64,000 nt of DNA, taken from assembly GCF_005280655.1 (NCBI RefSeq), contig NZ_CP040058.1, positions 2,828,001-2,892,000 of the forward strand. The letters run 5' to 3'. The position numbers and the translations under genes were made by a program. The notes under the pieces are model-generated. The model saw only the letters and a program-made list of their open reading frames with translations, was not told the origin of the DNA and did no database searches. The DNA is from Anaerostipes rhamnosivorans (GTDB lineage Bacteria > Bacillota > Clostridia > Lachnospirales > Lachnospiraceae). Shown piece by piece: positions 51,697-60,909 of the stretch. The number at the start of each line of letters is the position of its first letter. The stretch's first letter is position 1.

Positions 51697-53658
51697 TTAC
51701 ATTAATATTAATTCTGAAATTTTATCTTCAACAGCCTGATGATATTTTTCATAATCAAAATTTCGATCATCTGAATTTTCATGCTCTGCCGCTCGAACTA
51801 ATTCGGCTGCCAAGGCTTCTTGTTTACTGTCGATCAGAGTCCCATTACATGTCTCCACAATGTCTCTCACTCCAGGGATATCAGAAGCAATAATTTTCTT
51901 ATTGAGAATGGCTGCCTCTAGGACAGGCAGTCCAAATCCTTCATATCTTGAAAATATCACTAGGCAGTCACATTGTTTCAGCAGAACATAAGGATTATTT
52001 AAATATCCTGTCATAGTCACATCATTTTCTAGGCCTAAATTGGATATCTGTGATTCAATACTTTTTTGTTCGTCACCTTCACCTACAATATATAATGCAA
52101 TATTCTTGTTTTCTTTCTTCGCCTCTGCGAATGCTTCGAGGATCGCACCATAATTTTTTTCTTCTGATAACTTTCCTAAACAGATAAAATTATATTTATC
52201 TTTATCTACTGTTTTATATCCGTTTAAGTGGATTTTATGGTCAGAATTTTTTTCTTCTACTACAGAATATTTATTCCCATCCAGCGTAATCTCATGTGTC
52301 CTGCTTTCCGCCATACTTAATATTTCTGACGCATCAGCTCCGTCAGGAATAAAATTTAATCTTTGTTGTGTGTCCTCATCTATGATATTCCTGTTTACTT
52401 CCATACATCCTGATGAAACAGCAAGAATTCTCTCAAATAACGGATAAAGTGAAAAAAGATTTAACAATCGTGTTCCCTTGATCTCATCCGTCTCCAAGAT
52501 TCGTTCAGCCTCTTTTTTCATATCTGTATGCAGAAAGATGGACTTCATTTTTGCATCTGAAAAAGCAACCAGTGAACTCCAGAATAATTCAAAACCACTG
52601 AAATCTATTGCACATTCAAAAGTATCTCTGCCACAAATGCGCTTTAATTCTCTGCGGTAAAAACTAAAAAGTTCCTCTTTGCCTGAACCCTTTTCAAATC
52701 CGGTTTTGTCTATTTTCTGTACCTGGACAAACTCTTCTTCCTGATAACCTGAAGAACCATACCGAACGAAAACAACAACATTTGGATTGATTCTTTCAAA
52801 TTGTTCCTGCTCTTCCTGCTCCCCTGTCTTATCGGCAACTAAATAAACTCTGTTCTTATCGTAGTCGATCATATTCAAGAAGCTGATCAAAGAATTCGTC
52901 AGACCTCCTGGTTTCATTTTCCCAGGATACAATAAAATGTTACTTTTATTTCTCACATCATTTTTTATAAATACAGAAGGACACTTTGATAAAATAACAG
53001 ACTCCCCTATAATTTGGGCAAATTCTGAAGGCTTCTCATGAACGGCATCCCACTTTTTTATCTCATGTACTAAAATATTTCCTGTATAAGTATCCTTAAA
53101 CTGTTCAATTGACATCACCTTTTCTTTTATAGTTTCATTGTCAAATACCAGATGAGAAGCCTGATATAAATTACGGATAAAGTTCATTTCTTTTATGCTG
53201 AAATACCTGCTCTTAAACATAAAATCATCAAACTTCTGCACTAATCTGATGTAATACTGACCATCTCTTCTGCTATAATAAAAGGGCATTTGCCTGTTAT
53301 TAATAACATACTTAGCCTTAGCTAAGTACTCAAAATATTCTTTTGATTTCCGAATCACGAATTTGACATTTTTCTTTCGCTTAAATGCATTATACACATC
53401 TCCCGATAACGCTTCCAATGACCATACATGTGTAAATTTTTTGTATTTCTTATCTTGATACAATGTTCTGAACATGGAATATGGGCCTGCAGTTGTATTC
53501 TTTCCAAATCCAGACTCATAAAAAATCATATTCTCATCAATATCAAAATCATTTACAGACTTTGAATACATTGCACCATATGAAAACTGCTCTTTTCTTT
53601 TGACATTCTCTTGATATTTATTTCTGAGATCTTTTTCCAAAATCAGATTTTCATCCAT
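51697..53658 (-). CDS. GT4 glycosyltransferase with a degenerate TagF-like N-terminal domain
   Basis: Protein of 653 aa. Residues about 240-650 are a GT4 retaining glycosyltransferase: FICLGKLSEEKNYGAILEAFAEA, YIVGEGDE, VTMTGYLNNPYVLLKQCDC and the EX7E motif in SRYEGFGLPVLEAAI. Residues 1-235 follow the start of the 832-aa neighbour (NMIFYESGFGKN, FTHVWSLE, KYVINNRQMPFYYSRRDGQYYIR). However, the WHGTP catalytic motif and the whole C-terminal half of the CDP-glycerol transferase domain are absent. It probably transfers a sugar only, with the remnant acting as a docking domain. ATG at 53658 has AGGAGG upstream; 15 bp after the 832-aa gene. Confidence 0.85.
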   Translation of the reverse strand: MDENLILEKDLRNKYQENVKRKEQFSYGAMYSKSVNDFDIDENMIFYESGFGKNTTAGPYSMFRTLYQDKKYKKFTHVWSLEALSGDVYNAFKRKKNVKFVIRKSKEYFEYLAKAKYVINNRQMPFYYSRRDGQYYIRLVQKFDDFMFKSRYFSIKEMNFIRNLYQASHLVFDNETIKEKVMSIEQFKDTYTGNILVHEIKKWDAVHEKPSEFAQIIGESVILSKCPSVFIKNDVRNKSNILLYPGKMKPGGLTNSLISFLNMIDYDKNRVYLVADKTGEQEEQEQFERINPNVVVFVRYGSSGYQEEEFVQVQKIDKTGFEKGSGKEELFSFYRRELKRICGRDTFECAIDFSGFELFWSSLVAFSDAKMKSIFLHTDMKKEAERILETDEIKGTRLLNLFSLYPLFERILAVSSGCMEVNRNIIDEDTQQRLNFIPDGADASEILSMAESRTHEITLDGNKYSVVEEKNSDHKIHLNGYKTVDKDKYNFICLGKLSEEKNYGAILEAFAEAKKENKNIALYIVGEGDEQKSIESQISNLGLENDVTMTGYLNNPYVLLKQCDCLVIFSRYEGFGLPVLEAAILNKKIIASDIPGVRDIVETCNGTLIDSKQEALAAELVRAAEHENSDDRNFDYEKYHQAVEDKISELILM

Positions 53659-53673
53659 CAAACTTCCTCCTCA

Positions 53674-56172
53674 CTAGGCCTCGATCATTTTGTAAAAAGC
53701 TGTTAAGGCCTGGTAGTTGTAATTATCATAATCAAATACTTCTGGCACTTTCTTGTGTTCTGCAAAAGATATCATAGCGTTTGCCAAACCGTCCACACTA
53801 TTTTCAACCAACTCACCATATTGAGGCTTTAAAAAGCTTCTTGGTCCGTCGATATCAGTAGAAATGCAGTACTTTCCGACTACCATTGCTTCCAAAACTG
53901 CCAAACCCTGCCCCTCATGATTAGAAGATAATACAAAACAATCCATGTGATTCAGCAAATAAAATGGATTTGCTACATGACCTGTCATAACAACGTTGTC
54001 TTCTAAATTTAGTCTTCTGATTTCATTCTGTATGTCAATTCTCAGAGGCCCATCCCCGATTAAATATAATTTGACATTAGAAAATCTGCTGTTCACCTTC
54101 TCAAAAGCCTGAATCAGTTTCTTCTGTCCTTTTTCCCATGACAGCCGTGCAATACAGACAAAATTAATATCCTCAGGTTTCGGCATCTCCACACCTTCAA
54201 ATTCAAATCTGTTCTTTGTAATATTATAGTTCTCACTAAAATAGTTCTTTCCAGAATACGTGTATTCAAAACCTGTTTCAGCCATATTTTTAATATTGGC
54301 AGGATCTAATGTATTTTCCACAATAAATGTTTTGTCCTGTCCTGTCTTTGTTGTCTCTGCGAGACTTATTTTATTAGCGGCTTCCACACTTTCAGAAACC
54401 GAAACCAATTTGTCAAAGCAGTCATAGGCAGTAAATATAGTTTTGAGCCTCTGTTCCAACGGCTTTCTTCCATTTACTACTCTGTTCATTTCCTGCTTCA
54501 TATCATTATGCTGGTAAATGATTTTATCAGGGAATCCTGCGTAAGCAAAAAAGCATACCCATGACATCGTATAGCCACTATAATCAATTCCATGTTGAAA
54601 ATTCAAGTTTCCAAATAATCTTTTCTTCTCTCTCTCAAATACTTTTACCGGAATCTCCTCTGGTTTGCAGCCTTGTTTTCCTATTCCATCTGAAATTAAT
54701 CTCAGATAAGGCATGTACTCTTCGGGTAAGAATCCATAATTCCCAATTTTATAGAAAACTTTCACCCTGGGATCTAATCTTTCGATATTATGGCGTTTTG
54801 CATCATCATACTTATCTAAGATCAGATAAATATCATACTTAGAATAATCAATATTTCTTGATAAATTTATGATCGAATTTGTGATCCCATTGTTAATGAA
54901 AGCACCTGCATAGGATAAGATCCTAGCCTTGGATTGATCCATTTCAGAGTACACTTTTTCCTTATCATACTTGTCATGAAATAAGAGATCCGCTAATCTT
55001 TCACACGCTCTCCCATCATCATTATAAGAATATTCTTTTAAATAGGCATTGTATGTATCGTTATATTTTTCTTTGATACTTTCACAATCTGCTAGAGCGT
55101 CGATCAGTTCCTTTGTGGATCTGCAGACCGGTCCCGGCAATTTATTCATATCTACATATAAGCCTCTATCGTTTTCATATGTCTCTAGATCATAAGCATA
55201 AAAAAGAATTGGTTTTCCAGTAACCATATAATCAAAAAAGACGCTGGAGTAGTCAGTAATCAGGACGTCTGTAATAGATAGAGCCTGATTTATCTCAACA
55301 TCCTCCGGTATAGATAACTTTTTTAAATCCTCAGTTAAATAGCGATTCATCATATGATGCAGCTTAAGCAACAATACACAGTCATCTGGAAGTCCTGCCT
55401 TTAACTCTCCTACCCTTTTAAGGACATCCATGGACATATTTGATACATTTCCCAATTCACCTCTCCATGTTGGAGCATATAAAACAGCCCTCTTATCTTT
55501 TTCAATTCCCAGCCTGTCTTTTAATTGTTCTTTTTCTGTATTAAATATCCAGTCTTCCCTCGGATATCCTATGTCTGCGACCTTACCTGGAAATGCTCCA
55601 TCGACATCACACGATTTCAGCAGGATATCTGCTGTATACTTATTCGGATTTATAAAGTAATCACAGTGTAGAAGGTTTCTCTGTAAATTTCTATGCTGTC
55701 CCAGTGATCCTTTTATATCCTTTCCCAAAGTCTTGATCGGAGTTCCATGCCATGTGTTCACATAAACCTGATCATCTTTTTTTATAAAATACTCAAGAAA
55801 GGTATTGTTGGATATCAAATACTTGGATCCGCATAAAGCTTTAATGTATTCCTCAGAATTATATTCTACAAACTTTATATTTTGTTCTTTTTCATATTTC
55901 TTTACTAACGGATGTTCAAGGTCTTTCACTGCCCAAATATGCTGAAATTCTGAATATCTTTTATCTTTAAGCACATACAAAAAAAACGCGTAAGGGCTGT
56001 CAGTCATGCCAGCCCCCTGAAATGATTCATAAAAAATCCTATTTTCAACTACTCTTTCATTCTCATAATATTTTACAAACCAGCTTCTGGTCTGGGTTTC
56101 ATTGTTTGTCCGCATAAAGCTTTCAAATTCTGGGTATGTCTGCTCTTTTTTCAAGATTTTTTTCCAAAACAT
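53674..56172 (-). CDS. Bifunctional CDP-glycerol glycerophosphotransferase and GT4 glycosyltransferase
   Basis: Protein of 832 aa. Residues about 40-405 form a complete TagF-type domain: WHGTPIKTLGKD (141-152), IGYPREDWI, VLYAPTWRGE and DVLITDYSSVFFDYMVTG. Residues about 415-830 form a GT4 domain: NFVCIARLSWEKGQKKLIQAF, YLIGDGP, VVMTGHVANPFYLL and EX7E in SSNHEGQGLAVLEAM. One protein could thus add a glycerol-phosphate and a sugar in turn, giving a sugar-interrupted polyol-phosphate polymer. The ATG at 56172 has no proper ribosome site; a better one belongs to another frame across an A7 tract, so the true N-terminus is uncertain. Confidence 0.88.
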   Translation of the reverse strand: MFWKKILKKEQTYPEFESFMRTNNETQTRSWFVKYYENERVVENRIFYESFQGAGMTDSPYAFFLYVLKDKRYSEFQHIWAVKDLEHPLVKKYEKEQNIKFVEYNSEEYIKALCGSKYLISNNTFLEYFIKKDDQVYVNTWHGTPIKTLGKDIKGSLGQHRNLQRNLLHCDYFINPNKYTADILLKSCDVDGAFPGKVADIGYPREDWIFNTEKEQLKDRLGIEKDKRAVLYAPTWRGELGNVSNMSMDVLKRVGELKAGLPDDCVLLLKLHHMMNRYLTEDLKKLSIPEDVEINQALSITDVLITDYSSVFFDYMVTGKPILFYAYDLETYENDRGLYVDMNKLPGPVCRSTKELIDALADCESIKEKYNDTYNAYLKEYSYNDDGRACERLADLLFHDKYDKEKVYSEMDQSKARILSYAGAFINNGITNSIINLSRNIDYSKYDIYLILDKYDDAKRHNIERLDPRVKVFYKIGNYGFLPEEYMPYLRLISDGIGKQGCKPEEIPVKVFEREKKRLFGNLNFQHGIDYSGYTMSWVCFFAYAGFPDKIIYQHNDMKQEMNRVVNGRKPLEQRLKTIFTAYDCFDKLVSVSESVEAANKISLAETTKTGQDKTFIVENTLDPANIKNMAETGFEYTYSGKNYFSENYNITKNRFEFEGVEMPKPEDINFVCIARLSWEKGQKKLIQAFEKVNSRFSNVKLYLIGDGPLRIDIQNEIRRLNLEDNVVMTGHVANPFYLLNHMDCFVLSSNHEGQGLAVLEAMVVGKYCISTDIDGPRSFLKPQYGELVENSVDGLANAMISFAEHKKVPEVFDYDNYNYQALTAFYKMIEA

Positions 56173-56182
56173 ATTTTTCTTT

Positions 56183-56210
56183 TATGATATTTAGCCAAGC
56201 TAAATATCAT
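56183..56210. repeat. 12-bp hairpin at the start of the 832-aa gene
   Basis: ATGATATTTAGC and GCTAAATATCAT are perfectly complementary around a 3-4-nt loop, just upstream of the annotated ATG. There is no T-run on the minus strand. It could hide or present the upstream start at 56210. Confidence 0.6.
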
Positions 56211-56310
56211 TCTCTTCCTTTCCTATAATTTTAAATAATATCACATCTAGATGCTTTTATTATTTGTTCCAGCTTCAATATCATGTTCTTTTTCAATATA
56301 GACAATTCAA

Positions 56311-56338
56311 ATTATATCATATCTTAGAGAAATTACAA
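56311..56338 (-). promoter_or_regulatory. Candidate promoter of the 832/653-aa pair
   Basis: TTGTAA (56333-56338), a 16-bp spacer and a perfect TATAAT (56311-56316), overlapping the end of the GT-C gene. It gives a 5' leader of about 130 nt. Confidence 0.6.
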
Positions 56339-58378
56339 TGTTCCGCTCTTTGCCTCAAATACTTTAAAGCGCAAATCCCTTTTATGGAGTTCTCTGCCGT
56401 TTCGATAACACTTTCCATTCTGAAAAATATCAATGTTGCCTGAATAATAATTGGAAATACCCACGCTTTTCTTTAAATGGTCCAACTTTATAAATTCAAT
56501 ATAATATTTAGTTCTGGAACTATTTTTTATTGTGTGTTTGAATTCAATAATTATATTTTCATGTTCTGGTAATTCTTCCTTTTTCAAAACTTGATAATCC
56601 AAGACTTCTCTATTCTCATTCAACAGTCTTATCCCTAAAATGCTAGATGGATATACATCATAAGTAGCAAACCTCAGCATATTAAAGTTGGTCTTTGTTA
56701 CAAATGATTGCGTTATCCGATCACCATACACTTTACCTACCTGAATAGGCCCGGTACTTTCCTGCTGATCCGCAGCAATGCTGTAGAAGCTTTTGGAGCT
56801 ATTTATAACAATGACAGAACTGATTAAAGTAAGCAAACTGAATACAAAAAAACATCGAATTTTTAATCTTCTATTATCATTTTTAAGTTTTGGTGCTGTA
56901 CTCAAAACAGTAAACCCTTTTGTCATTAACATCATATTGATTACCATAAAACATAACGAATACTTTGAATTAGCCTCCCATATACAATGAAAAATCATTG
57001 CCCCAAGTAAAATAAGGATAAAAAAGAAATATTCTTTAGCTAATGACTTCATCATTCGCAGACACAGTATACATATTAATAGCAGCATCAAAAAACGATA
57101 TGCATAACAATAAAGTATTAACAATGTGCTCTGCCTGCCGATAATCCAATCATGTGCCTTTACATAATCAGATGACACTGACAGCCGGTTCGGATAATCA
57201 TCATGACCAACTGCCCAGGTTGTTCTCAGCTTTCTTCCATACAGATCTAAAGTTCCCCAAACCCCAAGTTCCTTATAATTCTCTATTGTTCTGGTTATAT
57301 TTGCTTGCTCTTTTTCTTTTTTAGTAGAAAAGGAATTCGTAAATTCCAGGTCATCCATATCAAACATTCCCTTGCCATGGGATCCCATCATAACCCAATG
57401 GGTAACTGGCAATTCTTTATCTTGATTTCTGCCAATATGCTTTGACTGAACATTTCCGTAGATCAATACTGTGAAACCAATTCCAACACAAAATAAAAAA
57501 ATGATTTTCACCGCATTTGTAATCACCTTTTTATTTATCTTTTGCTTTTGCGTATTAAAAACAAAACAAAAAATCATAAAGGCTATAAAGGTTATAAAGT
57601 TTGTTGCCCTTATCTTATATCCAAAATATATCAGTATCCCCAGTGCGATAATACCTGAATACCAAAGATAAGACTTTTTATCTCTGTACTTATATATTTG
57701 TAAACATAAATAGACTGATACTACTGTTATAAATAATGAACAAGTATGAGTGTAATAAAACGGCACCCATAAATATATTTCCGGATTCAGAAAACATATC
57801 ATCAAAAAAAATCTACCTATTTTATTTGATTCAATACTTTTTAATATCAAATATCCGAAATATATGGCCCCATCAATAAAAAACATATTCAACAGATTCC
57901 CGGCAATTATAAGCTTGCTTACAGGAACCCCCAACCAAACACAGATCTTATAGAAATATGATAGGATCAATAAATAGGCATTGTTGTTGGGATATCTCGC
58001 GAAATAATCCCAGTGATATGTCAATGATACTTTTTTATTAGTCAGTAGATGCACTGCCTGATCATGCAAAAAGAGCAGATCCTTCACTGGCTGTGTCTTC
58101 AACACAAGAACAACCGCTGCCTGTAGTAATATGACCAAACATAGAATGATATATATTGTCTTTCTTGATTCAAGTATGGTTTTGCTGCTCCATATACAAT
58201 AAATTACACATCCGAGAAGACATAACAGAAATATAAATGTAAACACAGCTATTGTATGATCAACTTTAATATTTCTGTCTGTGATCAATCCTCCAATAAA
58301 AGTAATTAATAAATATGCTGCAAAAACAAACATTGCTCCTGTGATAAAATAATATAATCCTTTTCGTATTTGATTCAT
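56333..58378 (-). CDS. GT-C-type polytopic membrane glycosyltransferase
   Basis: Protein of 681 aa with about 11-13 hydrophobic helices to residue 530 and a soluble C-terminal domain of about 150 residues with beta-strand character. The first outer loop contains LFLHDQAVHLL; an acidic residue there is the catalytic base in GT-C enzymes, which use polyprenyl-phosphate sugars. No stronger family signature is visible. It lies 18 bp after a GtrB-like GT2 gene, the enzyme that would make its lipid-sugar donor. I infer it decorates a wall polymer or glycolipid outside the membrane (GtrB/Gtr or CsbB/YfhO-like arrangement). Confidence 0.7.
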   Translation of the reverse strand: MNQIRKGLYYFITGAMFVFAAYLLITFIGGLITDRNIKVDHTIAVFTFIFLLCLLGCVIYCIWSSKTILESRKTIYIILCLVILLQAAVVLVLKTQPVKDLLFLHDQAVHLLTNKKVSLTYHWDYFARYPNNNAYLLILSYFYKICVWLGVPVSKLIIAGNLLNMFFIDGAIYFGYLILKSIESNKIGRFFLMICFLNPEIYLWVPFYYTHTCSLFITVVSVYLCLQIYKYRDKKSYLWYSGIIALGILIYFGYKIRATNFITFIAFMIFCFVFNTQKQKINKKVITNAVKIIFLFCVGIGFTVLIYGNVQSKHIGRNQDKELPVTHWVMMGSHGKGMFDMDDLEFTNSFSTKKEKEQANITRTIENYKELGVWGTLDLYGRKLRTTWAVGHDDYPNRLSVSSDYVKAHDWIIGRQSTLLILYCYAYRFLMLLLICILCLRMMKSLAKEYFFFILILLGAMIFHCIWEANSKYSLCFMVINMMLMTKGFTVLSTAPKLKNDNRRLKIRCFFVFSLLTLISSVIVINSSKSFYSIAADQQESTGPIQVGKVYGDRITQSFVTKTNFNMLRFATYDVYPSSILGIRLLNENREVLDYQVLKKEELPEHENIIIEFKHTIKNSSRTKYYIEFIKLDHLKKSVGISNYYSGNIDIFQNGKCYRNGRELHKRDLRFKVFEAKSGTL

Positions 58379-58396
58379 TTTCTGCCCCGCTGATTT

Positions 58397-59341
58397 CTAT
58401 TTTGTATTCAAAAATTCTTCTACAATAAATTTAGGCCGTTCCTTTGTTTCCAGATACACTTTACCAATATACTCCCCAATGATTCCAATTGCCATTAACT
58501 GTATGCCGCTTAAAAGCCAAATTGACATGATCAAACTTGTCCAGCCGCTTACCGTGTTGTTGGATACGTATCTTACAAAACTATAAATTAATGCTGCAAT
58601 ACTGATTAAAAAGATTCCTACTCCTAGTGAAAAGATTAATCTAATTGGCTTTATGCTAAGGGATGTAATACCTTCAAAGGCAAATGACATCATTTTCTTT
58701 AAAGGATACTTACTTTCACCTGCAAACCTTTCAGCCCTCTCATATGTGACAATATCACTTTTATATCCAACCATCGGCACGATACCGCGTAAAAATAAGT
58801 TTACCTCTTTGAATTCCAGCAGTCCCTGTAATGCTCTTGAACTTAACAGGCGATAGTCCGCGTGATTAAATACTATATCGACCCCAAGGAATGACATCAA
58901 CTTATAAAAGCCCTCCGCAGTAAACCGTTTAAAGAAGGTGTCTTTCTCTCTGCTGCTTCTTACCCCATATACTACATCACAGCCTTGTTTATACTTGCTT
59001 ATAAATCCATCAATAGCATTTATATCATCCTGCAGGTCCGCATCCATTGAGATCACTGCATCGGCTAAATCAGCAACTGACGTTAGACCTGCCAAAAGAG
59101 CATTCTGGTGTCCCTTATTACAAGACAATTTAACCCCTGAAAACATAGGATCCTGATCATGTAACTGCGCTATCATCTCCCAAGTCTGATCTTTCGATCC
59201 ATCATCCACAAATACTACTTTACTATTATCAGAAATCATCTGTTTAGAGATTAAATCTGTCATCTTTTGTTTTAATCTTAATGATGTTTCCGGTAGAACT
59301 TCTTGTTCATTATAACATGGGATTACAATATATAATTTCAT
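58397..59341 (-). CDS. Polyprenyl-phosphate glycosyltransferase, GtrB/CsbB-like GT2
   Basis: Protein of 314 aa: GT2 catalytic domain (LYIVIPCYNEQEVLPETSLRL; VFVDDGSKDQTW; AVISMDADLQDD with DXD; FKEVNLFLRGIVPMVGY) and two C-terminal membrane helices (about 230-255 and 265-290). This layout is typical of enzymes that load glucose or another hexose on bactoprenol phosphate. AGGAGG before ATG 59341 decides the start over 59371. It is in an operon with the GT-C protein. Confidence 0.92.
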   Translation of the reverse strand: MKLYIVIPCYNEQEVLPETSLRLKQKMTDLISKQMISDNSKVVFVDDGSKDQTWEMIAQLHDQDPMFSGVKLSCNKGHQNALLAGLTSVADLADAVISMDADLQDDINAIDGFISKYKQGCDVVYGVRSSREKDTFFKRFTAEGFYKLMSFLGVDIVFNHADYRLLSSRALQGLLEFKEVNLFLRGIVPMVGYKSDIVTYERAERFAGESKYPLKKMMSFAFEGITSLSIKPIRLIFSLGVGIFLISIAALIYSFVRYVSNNTVSGWTSLIMSIWLLSGIQLMAIGIIGEYIGKVYLETKERPKFIVEEFLNTK

Positions 59342-59450
59342 AATACAAACCTCCTTTAGCACCGATCTCAAACTATATTTTGAATCCGCTGCCCATAATT
59401 ATTGGAACAGCATAAAACATATATTCTTTCACGATTTCTCCCTTCATAGA

Positions 59451-59489
59451 ATATATAATAAAAGAGGATTTTTAGTCAAATCCTCTTTT
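59451..59489 (-). terminator. Terminator overlapping the end of the polymerase-like gene
   Basis: AAAGAGGATTT pairs with AAATCCTCTTT; the hairpin includes the stop codon at 59472 and is followed by a T-rich tail on the minus strand. Confidence 0.8.
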
Positions 59490-60671
59490 TCTCACTGATC
59501 GCCTTGTTTTTCTATAAAAAGAAACATCACTGAACTGATAAAAAGCATAACCAATAATGATCGGCTTAATATCAAATGCCGCTTGAAAATATGCTTCAAA
59601 CGTAAAATATATCATATAAATAGTCAGTAAAAGCATTATCTCTAGCTTATTCTTTTTATATAGAATCCATGTTGCTACTAACACACTGCTATACAATAAT
59701 ATAAATACTACAATTCCATACTCTAAGAGAGTTCTTGCAATCCCTAGATCAGGTATTTTCCCTCCCAAACTTGTTCCAAAAGTGTGTATTCCAAACTCAG
59801 CATAAAATGCTTTTGCAATCATAACCCTTCCGGTAGTAATTTTGTTTAATTTATCAAGTAATCCTGAGGCGATAGGTACAATTCCAATACCAATCATAGA
59901 AAAAACAATACACAAAATATTAATCATCTGAGCCAAAAAAAATAACACTTTTCTATGAAATCCATTGTTTATTAGCTTAAGTAAGAAGAAAAACACAATG
60001 GAAATCAAAGTAACTATGAATCCTGTTTTAGATTTAGTCAATAAAAAACATTCATAATTAAATATAATTAAACAAACAAAAATCCACCATTTACACTTTT
60101 TAAAATATGAGGACAAAAAAAGTACAATGATTGTAAAAAATACAGAATGTCCTCTATTAGGATGCCACCAACCAAATTGAAATCGTGTTTCTACCCCACC
60201 TCTTCCATAATCCTGCACTCGAATAATACCAGGCAAATTATGTAAAAGTGTCCATGTCATAATAATGCTAACACTTACTATAACTACATAAAATAATAAT
60301 TTAAATAACTCTTTTATGTCCACATTTTTTAATCCAAGCAATAAGATAGCATTCAACGGATAATCAATACTTCCGGACATCTTCCAACAGCAAAACATTA
60401 ATAAGAGCAACCCGCCCCCAAAAACTGCTTCAAATAATTCATACCTGGTAAAAACTATCTTTACAATAAAACAAATTATTGCTATACCTAATAAGTATTT
60501 TGGAACATATTTCTGATCCAACTGCGAAACATGCATCCAATAATATATAAAATATAAAGAAACGCCAACGAAATATATCAGTTGAAGGATCTTACTCTTA
60601 TTAAATGTGCTTATTCTATCTTGTTGCATATCTTTTCTATTTTGTATGATGTTTTTTAAAAGTTTAAACAC
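59472..60671 (-). CDS. Polytopic membrane protein, Wzy-like polysaccharide polymerase
   Basis: Protein of 399 aa with about ten hydrophobic segments and a large outer loop around 150-175 (RFQFGWWHPNRGHSVFF). That loop is like those in O-antigen/capsule polymerases of Gram-positive loci, where Arg and His residues are important. The start is GTG at 60671, preceded by AGGAAAGG. Family is inferred from topology, loop and neighbours, not from a strong motif. It has its own terminator. Confidence 0.65.
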   Translation of the reverse strand: MFKLLKNIIQNRKDMQQDRISTFNKSKILQLIYFVGVSLYFIYYWMHVSQLDQKYVPKYLLGIAIICFIVKIVFTRYELFEAVFGGGLLLLMFCCWKMSGSIDYPLNAILLLGLKNVDIKELFKLLFYVVIVSVSIIMTWTLLHNLPGIIRVQDYGRGGVETRFQFGWWHPNRGHSVFFTIIVLFLSSYFKKCKWWIFVCLIIFNYECFLLTKSKTGFIVTLISIVFFFLLKLINNGFHRKVLFFLAQMINILCIVFSMIGIGIVPIASGLLDKLNKITTGRVMIAKAFYAEFGIHTFGTSLGGKIPDLGIARTLLEYGIVVFILLYSSVLVATWILYKKNKLEIMLLLTIYMIYFTFEAYFQAAFDIKPIIIGYAFYQFSDVSFYRKTRRSVRKRGFD

Positions 60672-60909
60672 ATACCTTTCCTTTCTATAATTGGTGTTGT
60701 TTTTGTAAGCTATCAGAGGTTCCCATACCTATTAATAGTTCATAACAAAGAGGCAGATGAGAACAGTCCAACAAAGTAAAGGCAAAGAATAGATTACTAA
60801 TGTCCGTAACGAGAAAAAACTCTGTTCCCCCTATGATTCAAGAGATATAGTGATTCTTTCTTTATTCAACAGTCGAAGAATAGATCCTTCAACCATTTTC
60901 TTCCATATA
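60672..60909. other. Intergenic stretch, perhaps decayed coding sequence
   Basis: 238 bp between two polymerase-like genes. The minus strand contains short protein-like pieces (VYGRKWLKDLFFDC, then stop), but no continuous frame. No promoter is clear. Confidence 0.3.
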
